Shown here: piece by piece, positions 24,245 through 35,315 of the stretch | How the letters are laid out: each line of letters opens with the position of its first letter | Numbering within the stretch: the stretch's first letter is position 1 | NCBI GenBank assembly: GCA_963556145.1 | Contig: OY744464.1 | Coordinates: 4,650,001-4,714,000, forward strand | Source: Hygrocybe punicea | Lineage: Eukaryota; Basidiomycota; Agaricomycetes; Agaricales; Hygrophoraceae | DNA: 64,000 nucleotides | Reading direction: 5' to 3' | Made by a program: the position numbers and the translations under genes | Notes under the pieces: model-generated | Told to the model about the DNA's origin: nothing | Databases searched by the model: none | The model's input: only the letters and a program-made list of their open reading frames with translations

Positions 24245-24344
24245 NNNNNNNNNNNNNNNNNNNNNNNNNNNNNNNNNNNNNNNNNNNNNNNNNNNNNNNN
24301 NNNNNNNNNNNNNNNNNNNNNNNNNNNNNNNNNNNNNNNNNNNN
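24245..24344. other. Assembly gap of exactly 100 N
   Basis: A round 100 N usually marks a scaffold join of unknown length. It lies at the palindrome centre. 285 bases (23960-24244) on the left have no mirror because the right contig begins at the equivalent of 23959. Confidence 0.95.
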
Positions 24345-25668
24345 GTTGTCTTGACGCCATACCATGCCTCAACGTTGCAATCTCACACATTTCTGGATTT
24401 GCCAGTCAGCGGTATTTTCCTTGCACAGAGAGAAGGTGTCAAGTCAGCTGTGTTAGGAACCCTTTTAGCACTCACCCGCCAAGCATTCTTAAATGGAGAG
24501 GGTGTTCCGATGGGTATTGCAAACATTCTTGCAGGTTCAACTTCAGATATTGTCGTGGCAACATCCAGGGTTCCTGCTTTCGACGATGATATTCAAAATC
24601 CAATATATGGATATCGTTCATTTGGACTGCTCTCCTGCATAACGGTAGAACAGGCATTACCCCCACCGCTTTTTGACCATCGGCAAGAGCTTTTTGCTGT
24701 CCACTCTGTCGAAGATCCTAAAACAGAGAGATTCAACAAGGTGTGGCATACTTGTGGACTGGACCTTGCCAACCATTTCATCATCATTTTCACCAACATT
24801 TCCCGCCATCACTCTCGACATGCATCCCCCCTCCTTTACAGCACTTTTAGCAATTCCCCATCTGTCATAAGCTCACGCAATTCACCCGTGGGTTTCGATC
24901 GCACACCATCACCACTGGTTAGCGAGGACACTGGATTTCGTTTATTTGGTCTGGGGGAAACTTCTCCCACCGGCCCAGCGAGTAATTCGCCTGCCACCAC
25001 CTCAGGACATGCGGACGACTTGGACCACAATCTGGCACCAATGCAACCACCAGCCCATGAATCATATCGTGACTTACTTGCAGCAATCTGCGCTCAGCGT
25101 GGTCTCCCGGCAGCCACCGTTCGTGATGCTCAATGCAAGAATAACACAAAATGACTTCTCCCAATGGTTCTCAATCACCGGTGCATGACCGAAGTATTGA
25201 TAGTACTTGGAATCCAAGACCACCGTGACTGTCATACTCCTGGAAAGAAGGTTAACATTGACAATATCGAACATACATTTGCCGGCGTGGTGAAGGCATT
25301 TCAATGGTCGCCTGAATCCTATAAACACAAGTGTCAATGGTTCGGATAGGCTGCTCAAGCGGCACACTTATATCGATGGGAGGGTCCAACACCAGCAGAT
25401 GGTCAGTCACACCGTTCATATTTGTACTACCTGTCTCTGAAGCTTTTGATATGCAGGCACAGATGCGAACAACCTGTACAAAACATGGCTCGGTATCAAA
25501 TATTTCTGGGGCCCCGCAGGTCCAGTAGAAGTTGGACAATACCCGACTAGTGACCATGTTGACTTCGCTTCTGAACCGGTACAGTTGGCATTAGCATTGA
25601 CCCAATCGTCCATTTCCCAGAACAAGGCTGCCATCATTATACACCTTAAACCTATCGGGGATCAGTAG
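24345..25668 (+). CDS. Unknown multi-exon protein, right copy, 5' end missing in the gap
   Basis: The open frame enters from the gap (VVLTPYHASTLQSHTF...) and runs to 25154. Downstream exons on the same strand are supported by splice signals. The codons GIQDHRDCHTPGKK (about 25210) run to a GTGAAG donor near 25289. The acceptor GGATAG at about 25349 leads to AAQAAHLYRWEGPTPADG. A GTCAGT donor and TGCAG acceptor (about 25400-25456) lead to TDANNLYKTWLGIKYFWG and a TAG at 25666-25668. The exon join around 25090-25205 is unsolved. Function unknown. It may be an accessory factor of the transposon. Confidence 0.5.
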
Positions 25669-25795
25669 TCATCGTGGATATAATCCTTAGCCGGGGGGCT
25701 GAGAAATTGGCAGGGACAGATTTTGTGATCGCAGCGCAGCAGTATTTGAAAATGTTGTTGATTTTTTTGCCACGTTGCAAACAACAACTCGAACC

Positions 25796-26359
25796 ATGCC
25801 TGCTGCACTACCTCAACCAGATTTTGCTGCACTCACCGCAGGCTTGAAGCAGGCCATAACTCAGATTGAACGGGTCCCAAATATCCCAAATCCCAGACAT
25901 GACATCCAAGAGTTGACCAGGCTCATTAAGGCCTTGACAACCACAGTTGATGATATGAGAACCACCTTAGATGATGTGCAAACCAATGTTAATGGCATTA
26001 GGCAGACGTGAGTTTATTCTTTCTCAATATCAACCTCTAAAATTCTGATTATCTGGTAATCAGCCAACGTCTACTGCCCATGCAGCTTGCCAACGCCAGC
26101 GCCGGTCGTAGTGCTCCGTTGCGTGGAGTCCAAGGCCCTCTCACACCGCCTGCACCCAGGACTCATGAAGAACTAATTGGGTTTACTGGTATTGTTCCTG
26201 TGCTTTACCTCCTTCAGTTACTAATTAGGTGTTCCAGCAAACAACTGTATCGCAGCTGCACAGTACCTGAACCTCCCAGCTTTACCTCAAGTACCTGCTC
26301 CAACAGTCACAACTCAAAAGCAGCAAATTGCGGAGTATCTAGGCATTGTGGTGGATTGA
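25796..26359 (+). CDS. Small coiled-coil protein, right copy
   Basis: Exons 25796-26007, 26064-26188 and 26229-26359 encode 155 residues from ATG to TGA. Introns are GTGAGT...AATCAG (56 nt) and GTATTG...ATTAG (40 nt). The helical region at residues about 10-70 should form a coiled coil and allow self-association. The start is the first ATG. A TTG 21 nt upstream is also in frame but is less likely in a fungus. The gene follows the unknown gene by about 130 bp in the same orientation and converges on the integrase gene. Confidence 0.75.
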
Positions 26360-28156
26360 ATTTAGGTTCTGTTTTTTTGGTCACAGCCTATGCAGCCAGT
26401 TTTCCGCCTCGTTACATACTGTTCTTCTGTATATTATGTATACTAGATTTGTGAATTGACCTCATTGTGGGCAGTTATAAAACATGATCAAAATGCATTA
26501 CAAACACCTCGGACGTGTCCATAAGCATGTAGCCACAGTGTAATAATATCGGCCTCATCTGGGCTTTGGGGTAACCCTAACAATGCTTCATCCAGGCGGC
26601 CCACCTCTGCGTCAGACAGTGATCCAGAAGGTGGCTGTAACATTACTTCGTTGAGATGGTCCGGTGGTCCTACCCGACCTATCTAGGAAGTTGCCCCTTC
26701 GTGCCCTGGATTGTTGGTCCCTCGAGATTGAAGTAATCTCTCATCACGAAGACCTTCCCAGTCTACACCGTATACCTCCAATTCTTCCTCGCTCAGCACA
26801 TCCAAAGGGAGTTGGTCCCCACGAACACCGTGGACAAACATATCGAATCCAAATAGATCTGCAGGAGAATGGTTTGGGCCGTCCCGAATCTGGATGCAAT
26901 GTTGGTTCCATGATTCTGCAAAAAAAGCGAGCTGTTGATTAATGGATGATAGGAATAGATAGTGAAGTAGCCAGATATGGTGAACATTGTTGATGTCCAA
27001 GCCGAATCGCAGCTCGAGCTGGGTGAAGATCTCTGCCCAGAATGCTCCCACTTGAGCTGTCACATCCACCCAAAGACGCTCTATGCGAATGTTGTGCACA
27101 CTCCTGAAGAGGAAGAGTTGAGAGAATGTAAGATTAATAGTTCTCCTTTACCTTCCCCATATATAAGAACCTCGCCGTACACCTCGATTCTCCTCCATCC
27201 AAGCTGCCACGAGAATGTTCTCCATGCCATGATCCCCTCTTAGGCGGGATGGAACTCCGTATGCATTCGAAGCATGCAAGAACAGATCTAAAACTGTGCT
27301 GCCGAAATTGTTGTTGCTAGCACGGAGACCTGTGATAAGGCGAGAGTATCCGTCGATGAAACCATGGATCACAATGCCCCATCGGATTAAGCCTTTTTGA
27401 CCACATCAGAAGCAATCCTAGTATGAACAGTGAGAAATATGACCGACCGTGTTGACCGTCATGATGCCACAGGGAGTTGGGTCCTGGAACAGAGTACACT
27501 CGACGCCGAATTTGTATCCTCTGAAAGACTCGCTGGACAGGGTCAATGCGCATTACCTCTGATCCGGTCATGAGGCAGTCTGTGGCCAAGACGACGTAGC
27601 ATCCCATGGAGCATGGTGATACCTGCACGACGAAAATGCGAGCGAAGTTGAAGAATCACAGCATCTAGTTGATCATCTGTGAGAGTTGACAATGGCCCAG
27701 TGAAGGACAACACAGATGGGCTGGTCGCAATGTCAGCTGGAAGCTGAGTAGGAAGGGCAAAGTTGGGATCAAGTAGTTCGTCTCCGATCATGGGGACGTC
27801 CATCCTTCTGGCATCTTCTATCCCAGACGATACAAGGAATGGGTTTGATTGTGACTCTGCAATCCCATATTCCAGCAATGCATTCCGCACCGTGTCTCGA
27901 CTAACATTCAGGAAACGGGCGATTCCTGATGTGCTTCGAAGAGCGTAAGCCCACCGGAGAAAGTCTGGATTGATCTCTAAGCGTGGGCGTCCTCGATGTC
28001 CGGTATAAACTGGCTCAACGATTGTGGGACATCCATGGTGGGATTCATCCAGAGTTTGTTGATACTGTAGTCTCACATCAGTTTGCATCATACTCAGGTT
28101 TGAGCGAATGGTAGCTAGTTCAGTAGCATCGAAGATATGCATATTCTGTGGAACGG

Positions 28157-28922
28157 TGTAGAGGGCAGGGTCCCTCTATACACGAAAACCCGACATATAC
28201 GACACAACCCGAATCCGCACAAAGACCTATAACGAACCCGATCGAAATACGTTCCAAAATCCACCAAACCCGGATCCGGATCCGATCCGTAACACAGGGC
28301 GGCGCTCAACCCGATTGTATACGTTCTCATCACGACGATCATCAACACCGGTTCACTCCTATACTACAGTTCCTATCACGTTTCGTAGAGACACTGATCA
28401 GGTTGATATGTTTCAGTAGATTTGACGTTTACTGCCTCTTCTCCTAACTGGCCTGTGCAGAGCACCGCCTTGTTTAAGTACTATAAAATGTAGAGATAGT
28501 TGTACCAATAATAGAAGTGGACTCTTCACCCCAAAACGCACAGAACCCTTTCGTACTAAGTCTCTCACCACTTTCCGTTATCCCGTAACAAACCCGCCCT
28601 CACTATACCTAAAAACTCTTCGTCAAACTTCACGACCCAACCGGATCCGACACCCAAATCAATCCGGACACCAACCCGACCAATCGGACACCAACCCGAC
28701 CAATCGGACACCAACCCGACCAATCGGACACCAACCCGACCAATCGGACACCAACCCGATCAATCGGAAACCAACCCGACCAATCGGAAAGGTCCAATCC
28801 TCTCCGGTTCCCACTTACGTGACCTCGGATTCTCTACTTGCCACTCCTTTGATCACTTCTACTAGCTGATCACCCTTCACAGTAGATTCCCATTCGGATC
28901 TACAACCACACTCGCCGTCACA
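28157..28922 (+). repeat. Gypsy-2 5' LTR
   Basis: It begins TGTAGAGGGCAGGG and ends CGCCGTCACA. TATAAAA lies at 28482-28488. Six tandem copies of ACCAACCCGACCAATCGGAC or close variants occupy 28670-28789. Confidence 0.95.
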
Positions 28923-28924
28923 AC

Positions 28925-28942
28925 TGGAGCCCACCGCGAGGA
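28925..28942 (+). other. Primer-binding site of gypsy-2
   Basis: TGGAGCCCACCGCGAGGA, two bases after the LTR, identical to gypsy-1. Confidence 0.75.
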
Positions 28943-29109
28943 GTGGTTCAAGTACAAATCAACCCAGGTCCCCCATTGCTTCCCGACTCCGGTCACATAC
29001 ACGAACCCTTCGAGAAGAACTTTCGCTTTCCGTTAACGATCCGACAAACCAAGAGGAAGTTTTATTTGACGTACCCGAGCACCTAGCGTCGCACACTGCC
29101 CTTCCACTT

Positions 29110-31659
29110 GTGTCCGGATCCGGTACCCCTTTATTTACTCCGTCCAATAGTCCAGAACCTATCGATTTACCCCTCGAAATCCCGGTCATCCGCATCTCTT
29201 CGGACGAATCTTCTGAATTAAGCTCACCCCCTTCCACACCAACCTCGTCGTCTTCCGCTCAACAACAATCGGCTTCCGTTTCTAGTACCGTTCCGTCTAT
29301 CGTCCCGTCTTCGATTTCGTCTCCCGATCCCGTTCCGACATCTAGTATCGTCTCGTCTGCCTCCTCGACATCGTTATCCACGAATTTTAGTGTTCCGCTT
29401 CCCGATTTGTCGAATATTGCGATCTCGTCTCCTATAGTTTTTACATCATCGATTCCGGTTCCCGTTGTTCCCATCCCATCTACATCTACGTCCTCGATCC
29501 CCGTTCCTACACCCGTTATGGCCACTACCCGACAAATGCCTGCACGTGGCCACGCCACGGCTCCAACCTTTGACGGGAACCCGTTAAATCTTAAACGTTT
29601 CTTCGACGAAGTCGACCTCTTAGCAGACGAGGCCAAACTCGACGACAGGGGCAAAATTAAACATAGTCTTCGGTATGCCAGTATAGCCGACTTCGAGATT
29701 TGGGATCGTTTACCGACAGCGGCCTGTGGCGATTTTGATGATTTTCGAAAAGCGGTTATACAATTATATCCCGGTGCTGAGGACGATCGACGATATTCGG
29801 TCGCAGACCTCGATCGACTTACTATTACACAAGCCCGACATGGGATCCGTACCCGCGCAGAGTTGGGAGAATATTATAGAGAATTCTTCCGTATCGCGGG
29901 TTTCTTACTTGACAAGAGACGGATCTCAGAACGTGAACGAAATCTGGCATACGAGGCCGGATTCGACCCTGATCTCAAACAGCGGGTTAAAATGAGGATG
30001 CAGTATAGCAAACCCGACCATTTCCACGACGATCCTTACAATTTTCAGGAATTTCACAATTGCGCTCATTTCCTGTTGGCCGGAACCGCAGCCGACCAAG
30101 GATCCTTTACCCGATCCACGTGTACTCGACCCACTCCCGAACCCGTTGTACCAAAAGCGGAACCACCCGATAATGGCATGGCCGATCTTATGCGGCTTAT
30201 GACGCAACAAATAGCAATGCTTACCCAGACCATGGCCGCCCAGCATTCGCATCCGAATCCTATACCACGTCCCCCGGCTCCCCGCCTTACAGACAACGGA
30301 TCAGTACCGCCTCCGGCGGAAAAATGTTGCTATTTTTGTCACGACCCGATGCACTTGATTCCGCAATGCCCCCACATCGACGAATATATCTGCAATGGAA
30401 AGTGTATCCGCAACGAGGCCGGTCGTGTCGTCTTACCCAACGGATATTTTATCCCTCGTCATATTGTCGGCCGAACTCTTCGGGAACGCTTCGACCTTTG
30501 GCATGCCCAGAACCCCGGACAGAAAGCAGCAGTCACGACGCAACGCGACCCCCCTCCTCATATGAAGGTCAACATCGTGGAAGTTGTCGATGTTCCCAAC
30601 GAAGACGCTCCTCTCCCTTTTGTTAACGAGGTCTATCATTCCACAGTTCACGACCACGTATGTGTTCCTGACGACAATGACTGCGAAGAGGAAATCCAGG
30701 TTTTGGAAGCGGAACTTCAGAAGGCGAAAAGTAAGCGTGTCCGGTTCGACGGGGTCGAGATTCCGCCTTGCTACTCCAAAGGGAAAGGGAGAGCACCCAA
30801 TCCGTCTCTTAAACCCGTTCCTTCCGCACCTGTGGACCCGCCGGTAGCCGGTCCTTCTTCTGCACAACCGCAACCTCCTTCGGCCGTGACGGCTTCGATT
30901 CCACGAACACCCGCTCCACAAACCGGTCCCTTTTCGACCCCGCCGCAATATCATTATCAGGCTCCTGTCGAGGATGCTCGTCTGGCGAAATCCGTGGCTA
31001 GTCGGGCTCTCGATACGGAAATCAGGGTTTCACAACGCGAACTATTGGCCATAGCACCGGATATCCGCCGACATTTCAAGGAAATTACTACTTCGAAAAA
31101 GATTCCTAACGAAGCAAATCCGGCCCAGGTTTTCCACCAAGCAATGGCGAGTAACGTCCCGACCCGCCCGTGTGATGATTGCCACGAGAATATTCCACTC
31201 ATTGTTGCCGAAAACGCTGTGCCCCTTCGTGCCATCTACCCGCTCATCGATGGAAAATATCGGTTTGAATGTGTTGTGGATGGGGGATCTATGATCATCG
31301 GTATGCGGCGCGACTTATGGAACAAACTCGGTCTCGGATTGCAAAATCACAAACTCGTCTTACAATCCGCCAATTCGATGGACAATGATACGCTCGGACG
31401 GATTGCAAATCTTCGTTTCGGATTTGGAGAATTCGATATTTACCTCCAAGTCCAAGTCATCAAGGACACCCCATATGAAGTTTTGTTGGGTCGTCCGTTC
31501 GCCACGTTAACTAATCTCGTCACAAAGGATTTCCGCGACGGCAATCAGATTATCATGCTTACCGATCCTAATTCCGGTGCAATAGTTACTGTTCCGACGG
31601 TGGAACACAACGAAAAAGAACGGCGTGCCCGATCCGACACGCGGAAACCGGGTTTTTGA
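29110..31659 (+). CDS. gag: Gypsy-2 gag-protease polyprotein
   Basis: An open frame of about 849 codons. The start is uncertain: the frame opens without a good ATG, and the first ATG is at 29518, just before the conserved core (TRQMPARGHATAPTFDGN). In order: a Ser/Thr/Pro-rich lead-in, a capsid-like core (about 29560-30090), a zinc knuckle CYFCHDPMHLIPQC near 30325 (C-x2-C-x4-H-x5-C type, RNA binding), a linker, then a pepsin-fold protease with the catalytic Asp codon at 31279-31281 (Asp-Gly-Gly-Ser) and a LLGRPFATL block near 31485. The frame ends in TGA within a slippery heptamer. Confidence 0.9.
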   Translation: MSGSGTPLFTPSNSPEPIDLPLEIPVIRISSDESSELSSPPSTPTSSSSAQQQSASVSSTVPSIVPSSISSPDPVPTSSIVSSASSTSLSTNFSVPLPDLSNIAISSPIVFTSSIPVPVVPIPSTSTSSIPVPTPVMATTRQMPARGHATAPTFDGNPLNLKRFFDEVDLLADEAKLDDRGKIKHSLRYASIADFEIWDRLPTAACGDFDDFRKAVIQLYPGAEDDRRYSVADLDRLTITQARHGIRTRAELGEYYREFFRIAGFLLDKRRISERERNLAYEAGFDPDLKQRVKMRMQYSKPDHFHDDPYNFQEFHNCAHFLLAGTAADQGSFTRSTCTRPTPEPVVPKAEPPDNGMADLMRLMTQQIAMLTQTMAAQHSHPNPIPRPPAPRLTDNGSVPPPAEKCCYFCHDPMHLIPQCPHIDEYICNGKCIRNEAGRVVLPNGYFIPRHIVGRTLRERFDLWHAQNPGQKAAVTTQRDPPPHMKVNIVEVVDVPNEDAPLPFVNEVYHSTVHDHVCVPDDNDCEEEIQVLEAELQKAKSKRVRFDGVEIPPCYSKGKGRAPNPSLKPVPSAPVDPPVAGPSSAQPQPPSAVTASIPRTPAPQTGPFSTPPQYHYQAPVEDARLAKSVASRALDTEIRVSQRELLAIAPDIRRHFKEITTSKKIPNEANPAQVFHQAMASNVPTRPCDDCHENIPLIVAENAVPLRAIYPLIDGKYRFECVVDGGSMIIGMRRDLWNKLGLGLQNHKLVLQSANSMDNDTLGRIANLRFGFGEFDIYLQVQVIKDTPYEVLLGRPFATLTNLVTKDFRDGNQIIMLTDPNSGAIVTVPTVEHNEKERRARSDTRKPGF
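31650..31656 (+). promoter_or_regulatory. Programmed -1 frameshift heptamer GGGTTTT
   Basis: The zero-frame codons are CCG GGT TTT TGA. G GGT TTT fits the X XXY YYZ rule exactly, and pol is open in the -1 frame from 31656. This would give a gag-pol fusion at a low ratio. Confidence 0.7.
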
Positions 31660-33854
31660 TTATCGAGGAATCGGACACATTCCAAGGAGATGTCGCGCCT
31701 ACGAATGATAAGCCGGAACTCGCAAGCGATCCAATCTGTTCTCATGATACCCTTCCCGATTCTATTCCGTCTTCGGATTCCGACCCGCCTTTTGACCCGT
31801 CCCTCTATTTTCATTTTGATTCATCATCTACCGATTCCACTTCTAAAGAATTTTGTTTCTCTTTCGAGCTCGATTTCTCCTCAAAACCGCCGTCTTCAAC
31901 CTCGGACGCGGTATCTATATTGTCATCTCTCTATTCTCATCTTGTAAAAGTATCCTCGGAAACTAAACCTGTACATAATGTATTCCAGGTTAACGCCGAC
32001 CCGCCCAAACGCGATTTAAAAGGAGTCGTTGTCCAGAAAAAGTACAAGAAAGTCGCGAACAGAGTTCGTCCCATTTCCACCACTCTTCCGGACAAGTATA
32101 GGATTATTCGTAACATCACTGGTGATCCGCTTGCCGACTTACCCACGCTTCCGACACGTCCACCCGATTTTACGCCTGGAACCCGCTACACCCAGGAACG
32201 TCACGACAAATACAACATTAACCCGGATGACTTTCTATGGCCGGAAGAGGAAAAACTTGGCCATTTTCTTATCAAAGAACAAGAAGCCGCGTTCGCTTGG
32301 AACGAATCCGAGAAAGGTCAATTCAATACCAATTACTTTCCGCCAATCCATATCCCGACCGTTCCCCACACGCCATGGGTTCACAAAAATATCCCTATAC
32401 CGCCCGGAATTCTGGCAGAAGTCGTCCGGATTATAAAAGATAAGATTGCCGCTGGTACCTACGAGCCCTCCAATTCTTCTTACCATTCCCGGTGGTTTTG
32501 TGTTATTAAGAAGGACGGTCTTAGCTTGCGCTTAGTGCACGACCTACAGCCGCTCAACGCTGTCACTATCCGGGACCCCGCGGTGCCCCCAATGACGGAC
32601 CAACTCGCCGAATCCTTTGGCGGACATTCGTGTTACGGGGCCTTAGATCTCTTCGTATCTTTCGATCAGCGGCTTGTGCATCCAGATTCGCGCGACTACA
32701 TGACCTTTCAATCCCCACTTGGTACACTCCGTCTTACACGCATCGCAATGGGATATACGAATTCACCCCAGATCATGCACGGGGATACCACATATATTTT
32801 ACGCGACGAAATTCCGCACGTAACAATCCCGTTTATGGATGATATTCCTCTGAAAGGCCCCCCGACCCGTTACGAATTACCCGATGGCGGCTACGAGACT
32901 ATACCGGAAAACGATGGAATACGACGATTTGTGTGGGAATACTTTCAGGGTGTTAATCGAGTCCTACAACGTTTCCGGTACATTGGCGGAACATTCAACG
33001 GCAAGAAGCTGGAGCTTTGCCGCCCGTCTGTGGTTGTTGTTGGTCATACGTGCACTTACGAAGGTCGTGTCCCCGACGCCGGGAAGGTTCAGAAGATTTG
33101 CGATTGGCCTCTGCCTAGGAACGCGACCGATATACGCGCCTTCCTCGGTACTTGCGGACTTATGAGGATTTTCATCAAGGGCTTTGCTTTGTACGCTCGA
33201 CCCTTGGTTTATCTCACCCGGAAAGGAATACCCTTTGATTTCCAGGACGCGGAACTATCCGCATTCGACTTCTTAAAACATGCCGTTGTCACTTCACCCG
33301 CTTTGCGCGCCATCGATTACGACAAAGATTGGGAAGTTATATTGGCCGTGGATTCATCGGTTATAGGTGTCAGGTTCATCCTCATGCAGATCCGCGATGA
33401 CGGAAAGCGCTACCCGAGCCGCTTTGGGTCCATCACATGGAATGATCGCGAGTCACGCTATTCCCAGTCTAAGCTGGAATTGTTTGGCCTTTTCCGCGCC
33501 TTACGCTACTTCCGGGTGTTTATCATTGGTGTCCGTAATTTGACCGTCGAGGTCGACGCTAAATACATCAAGGGGATGTTGAACAACCCGGATATTCAGC
33601 CAAATGCCACAATTAATCGGTGGATCGCCGGGATTTTACTTTTCAATTTCACACTAGTCCACGTACCGGCTTCTGACCACTCCGCCGCGGACGGGCTCTC
33701 CCGCCGGCCACGAACTGAAGCCGATCCACCCGACACCGATGATTTTGAAGAATGGATTGACCGGTCATATGGTTTTTATATGGAAGTGGTCAACTACAGA
33801 TCACCCCAATGTGACTCATCCACCCGTGTTTTATGTACGGCCTGCCAGAACTGA
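31656..33854 (+). CDS. pol: Gypsy-2 reverse transcriptase and RNase H
   Basis: 732 codons in the -1 frame after gag. An acidic/Ser-rich lead-in (residues 1-110) is followed by a conserved RDLKGVV-QKKYKKV block and then RT, with LFVSFDQR near 32650 and FMDD at 32832-32843 (the YxDD box with Phe, seen in some gypsy elements). RNase H begins near 33335 (AVDSSVIGVRF, where gypsy-1 has Gly instead of Arg) with SKLELFGLFRALR near 33470. It stops at TGA 33852-33854, but the same frame continues open through integrase, so this is one in-frame stop in an otherwise intact polyprotein. Confidence 0.92.
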   Translation: MIIEESDTFQGDVAPTNDKPELASDPICSHDTLPDSIPSSDSDPPFDPSLYFHFDSSSTDSTSKEFCFSFELDFSSKPPSSTSDAVSILSSLYSHLVKVSSETKPVHNVFQVNADPPKRDLKGVVVQKKYKKVANRVRPISTTLPDKYRIIRNITGDPLADLPTLPTRPPDFTPGTRYTQERHDKYNINPDDFLWPEEEKLGHFLIKEQEAAFAWNESEKGQFNTNYFPPIHIPTVPHTPWVHKNIPIPPGILAEVVRIIKDKIAAGTYEPSNSSYHSRWFCVIKKDGLSLRLVHDLQPLNAVTIRDPAVPPMTDQLAESFGGHSCYGALDLFVSFDQRLVHPDSRDYMTFQSPLGTLRLTRIAMGYTNSPQIMHGDTTYILRDEIPHVTIPFMDDIPLKGPPTRYELPDGGYETIPENDGIRRFVWEYFQGVNRVLQRFRYIGGTFNGKKLELCRPSVVVVGHTCTYEGRVPDAGKVQKICDWPLPRNATDIRAFLGTCGLMRIFIKGFALYARPLVYLTRKGIPFDFQDAELSAFDFLKHAVVTSPALRAIDYDKDWEVILAVDSSVIGVRFILMQIRDDGKRYPSRFGSITWNDRESRYSQSKLELFGLFRALRYFRVFIIGVRNLTVEVDAKYIKGMLNNPDIQPNATINRWIAGILLFNFTLVHVPASDHSAADGLSRRPRTEADPPDTDDFEEWIDRSYGFYMEVVNYRSPQCDSSTRVLCTACQN

Positions 33855-35315
33855 AGTTACGCGACAAACCCGGTAGCCGTGTACTCTGTGGAACAAACTG
33901 ATGCCGATATCCCTCGGACAGCAAACGCTGTTGCCGCTGACGATCGGGTTCGCGTTGTTGAACAATTCCTTCGAACACTAGAGCGTCCACCTGGATTTTC
34001 CGACCAGAAATTCCGCCAATTCATGAGATACACGCTCGAGTTCTTCCTAATCGACGATAAACTTTGGAAGAAGGACGCTCACGGAAAACATAAGGTCGTG
34101 GTTCCCGTTGGTAAACGGCTTCGACTTATCCGCGAGGTGCACGACTCCCTCGGACACAAGGGGGTGTTCTCTGTTCGAACTCATCTTTTGGATCGGTTTT
34201 GGTGGCCATTCTTGAATCACGACGTCAAGTGGTATGTCCGGTCGTGTCACCAGTGTCAAATCCGGCAAATGCGCTACCACCATATTCCGCCTACGGTTGC
34301 GACTCCGGCTTCATTATTTCATAAAGTATACATCGATACCATGCACATGCCCCGATCCGGCGGTTTCTGCTACATTGTACAAGCTCGATGCTCCCTTACT
34401 TCGTATCCGGAGTTCCGTATGCTGCGCCGGGAAACGGGTTCTACCATAGGCGCCTTTATTTTCGAAGAAATACTGTGCCGGTGGGGTGCTTTGGAAGAAA
34501 TTGTCACGGATAACGGCCCTCCGTTCGTCAACGCACTCAATTACCTCGCGGACCGTTTTGGTATCCGACACATCCGGATTTCCCCCTACAACTCACAGGC
34601 TAACGGACCCGTCGAACGTCGTCATCGGGATGTTCGTGAAGCAATAATGAAAACATGCGATGGCGACGAGCGGAGTTGGCACACCGTTGTACACTCGGTA
34701 TTTTGGGCAGAACGGGTTACAACCCACCGTGACCTCGGGTATTTGTCGTATTATATGGCTCATGGTGTCGAGCCCCTCTTTCCATTCGACTTAGCTGAAG
34801 CAACATATTTGGTTCCACGGCAAAGTGCTATGACGACGCCGGAACTTATTGCTCTCCGTGCCCGACAACTACGGAAATGGCCAGAGGACCTTGACGCCAT
34901 TAGGGATCGTGTACTCAAGTCACGGTTCGAATCCGTTCGACAGTTTGAAGAGAAATTTGCGAATACGATCAAAAGCTACGACTTGCGACCCGGCGATCTG
35001 GTACTCATCCGGAATTCACGGATCGAGATGTCTCTAGACCGGAAGTCAAAGCCGCGTTGGTTTGGTCCAATGATTGTCGTCCGCAAGACGGAGGGTCAGT
35101 CTTACATTCTTGCCGAGTTAGACGGAACCGTTTCTCGAACCCGGTACGCGGCGTTCCGGCTTATACCATACTATAGCCGCTCGCGTCTCTCGATCTCCCT
35201 TGACGGCTTTCTGCGCTTTCCGGTGAACACGCACGAACCCGACGTCTCGTCTAACGGATCCGCCTCTCCGGCTGACGAATTACCAGTGTTTGATGAACCC
35301 GTTGACGACAATTAG
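33855..35315 (+). CDS. Gypsy-2 integrase
   Basis: Same frame as RT-RNaseH after the single TGA. HHCC zinc domain (HDSLGH near 34140, CHQC near 34250). Catalytic core with Asp in IDTMHMPRSG, Asp in VTDNGPPF and Glu in GPVERRHRD (about 34335-34625). The C-terminal GPMIVVRKTEG domain is probably SH3-like DNA binding. No chromodomain is seen. It ends at TAG 35313-35315. Integrase joins the cDNA ends to the target and makes the 4-bp ACGG duplication seen here. Confidence 0.92.
   Translation, partial: SYATNPVAVYSVEQTDADIPRTANAVAADDRVRVVEQFLRTLERPPGFSDQKFRQFMRYTLEFFLIDDKLWKKDAHGKHKVVVPVGKRLRLIREVHDSLGHKGVFSVRTHLLDRFWWPFLNHDVKWYVRSCHQCQIRQMRYHHIPPTVATPASLFHKVYIDTMHMPRSGGFCYIVQARCSLTSYPEFRMLRRETGSTIGAFIFEEILCRWGALEEIVTDNGPPFVNALNYLADRFGIRHIRISPYNSQANGPVERRHRDVREAIMKTCDGDERSWHTVVHSVFWAERVTTHRDLGYLSYYMAHGVEPLFPFDLAEATYLVPRQSAMTTPELIALRARQLRKWPEDLDAIRDRVLKSRFESVRQFEEKFANTIKSYDLRPGDLVLIRNSRIEMSLDRKSKPRWFGPMIVVRKTEGQSYILAELDGTVSRTRYAAFRLIPYYSRSRLSISLDGFLRFPVNTHEPDVSSNGSASPADELPVFDEPVDDN

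Noticed and set aside
24117..24365. Open frames running through the N stretch
   Set aside because: Artefacts of translating unknown bases. The two sides are separate contig ends.
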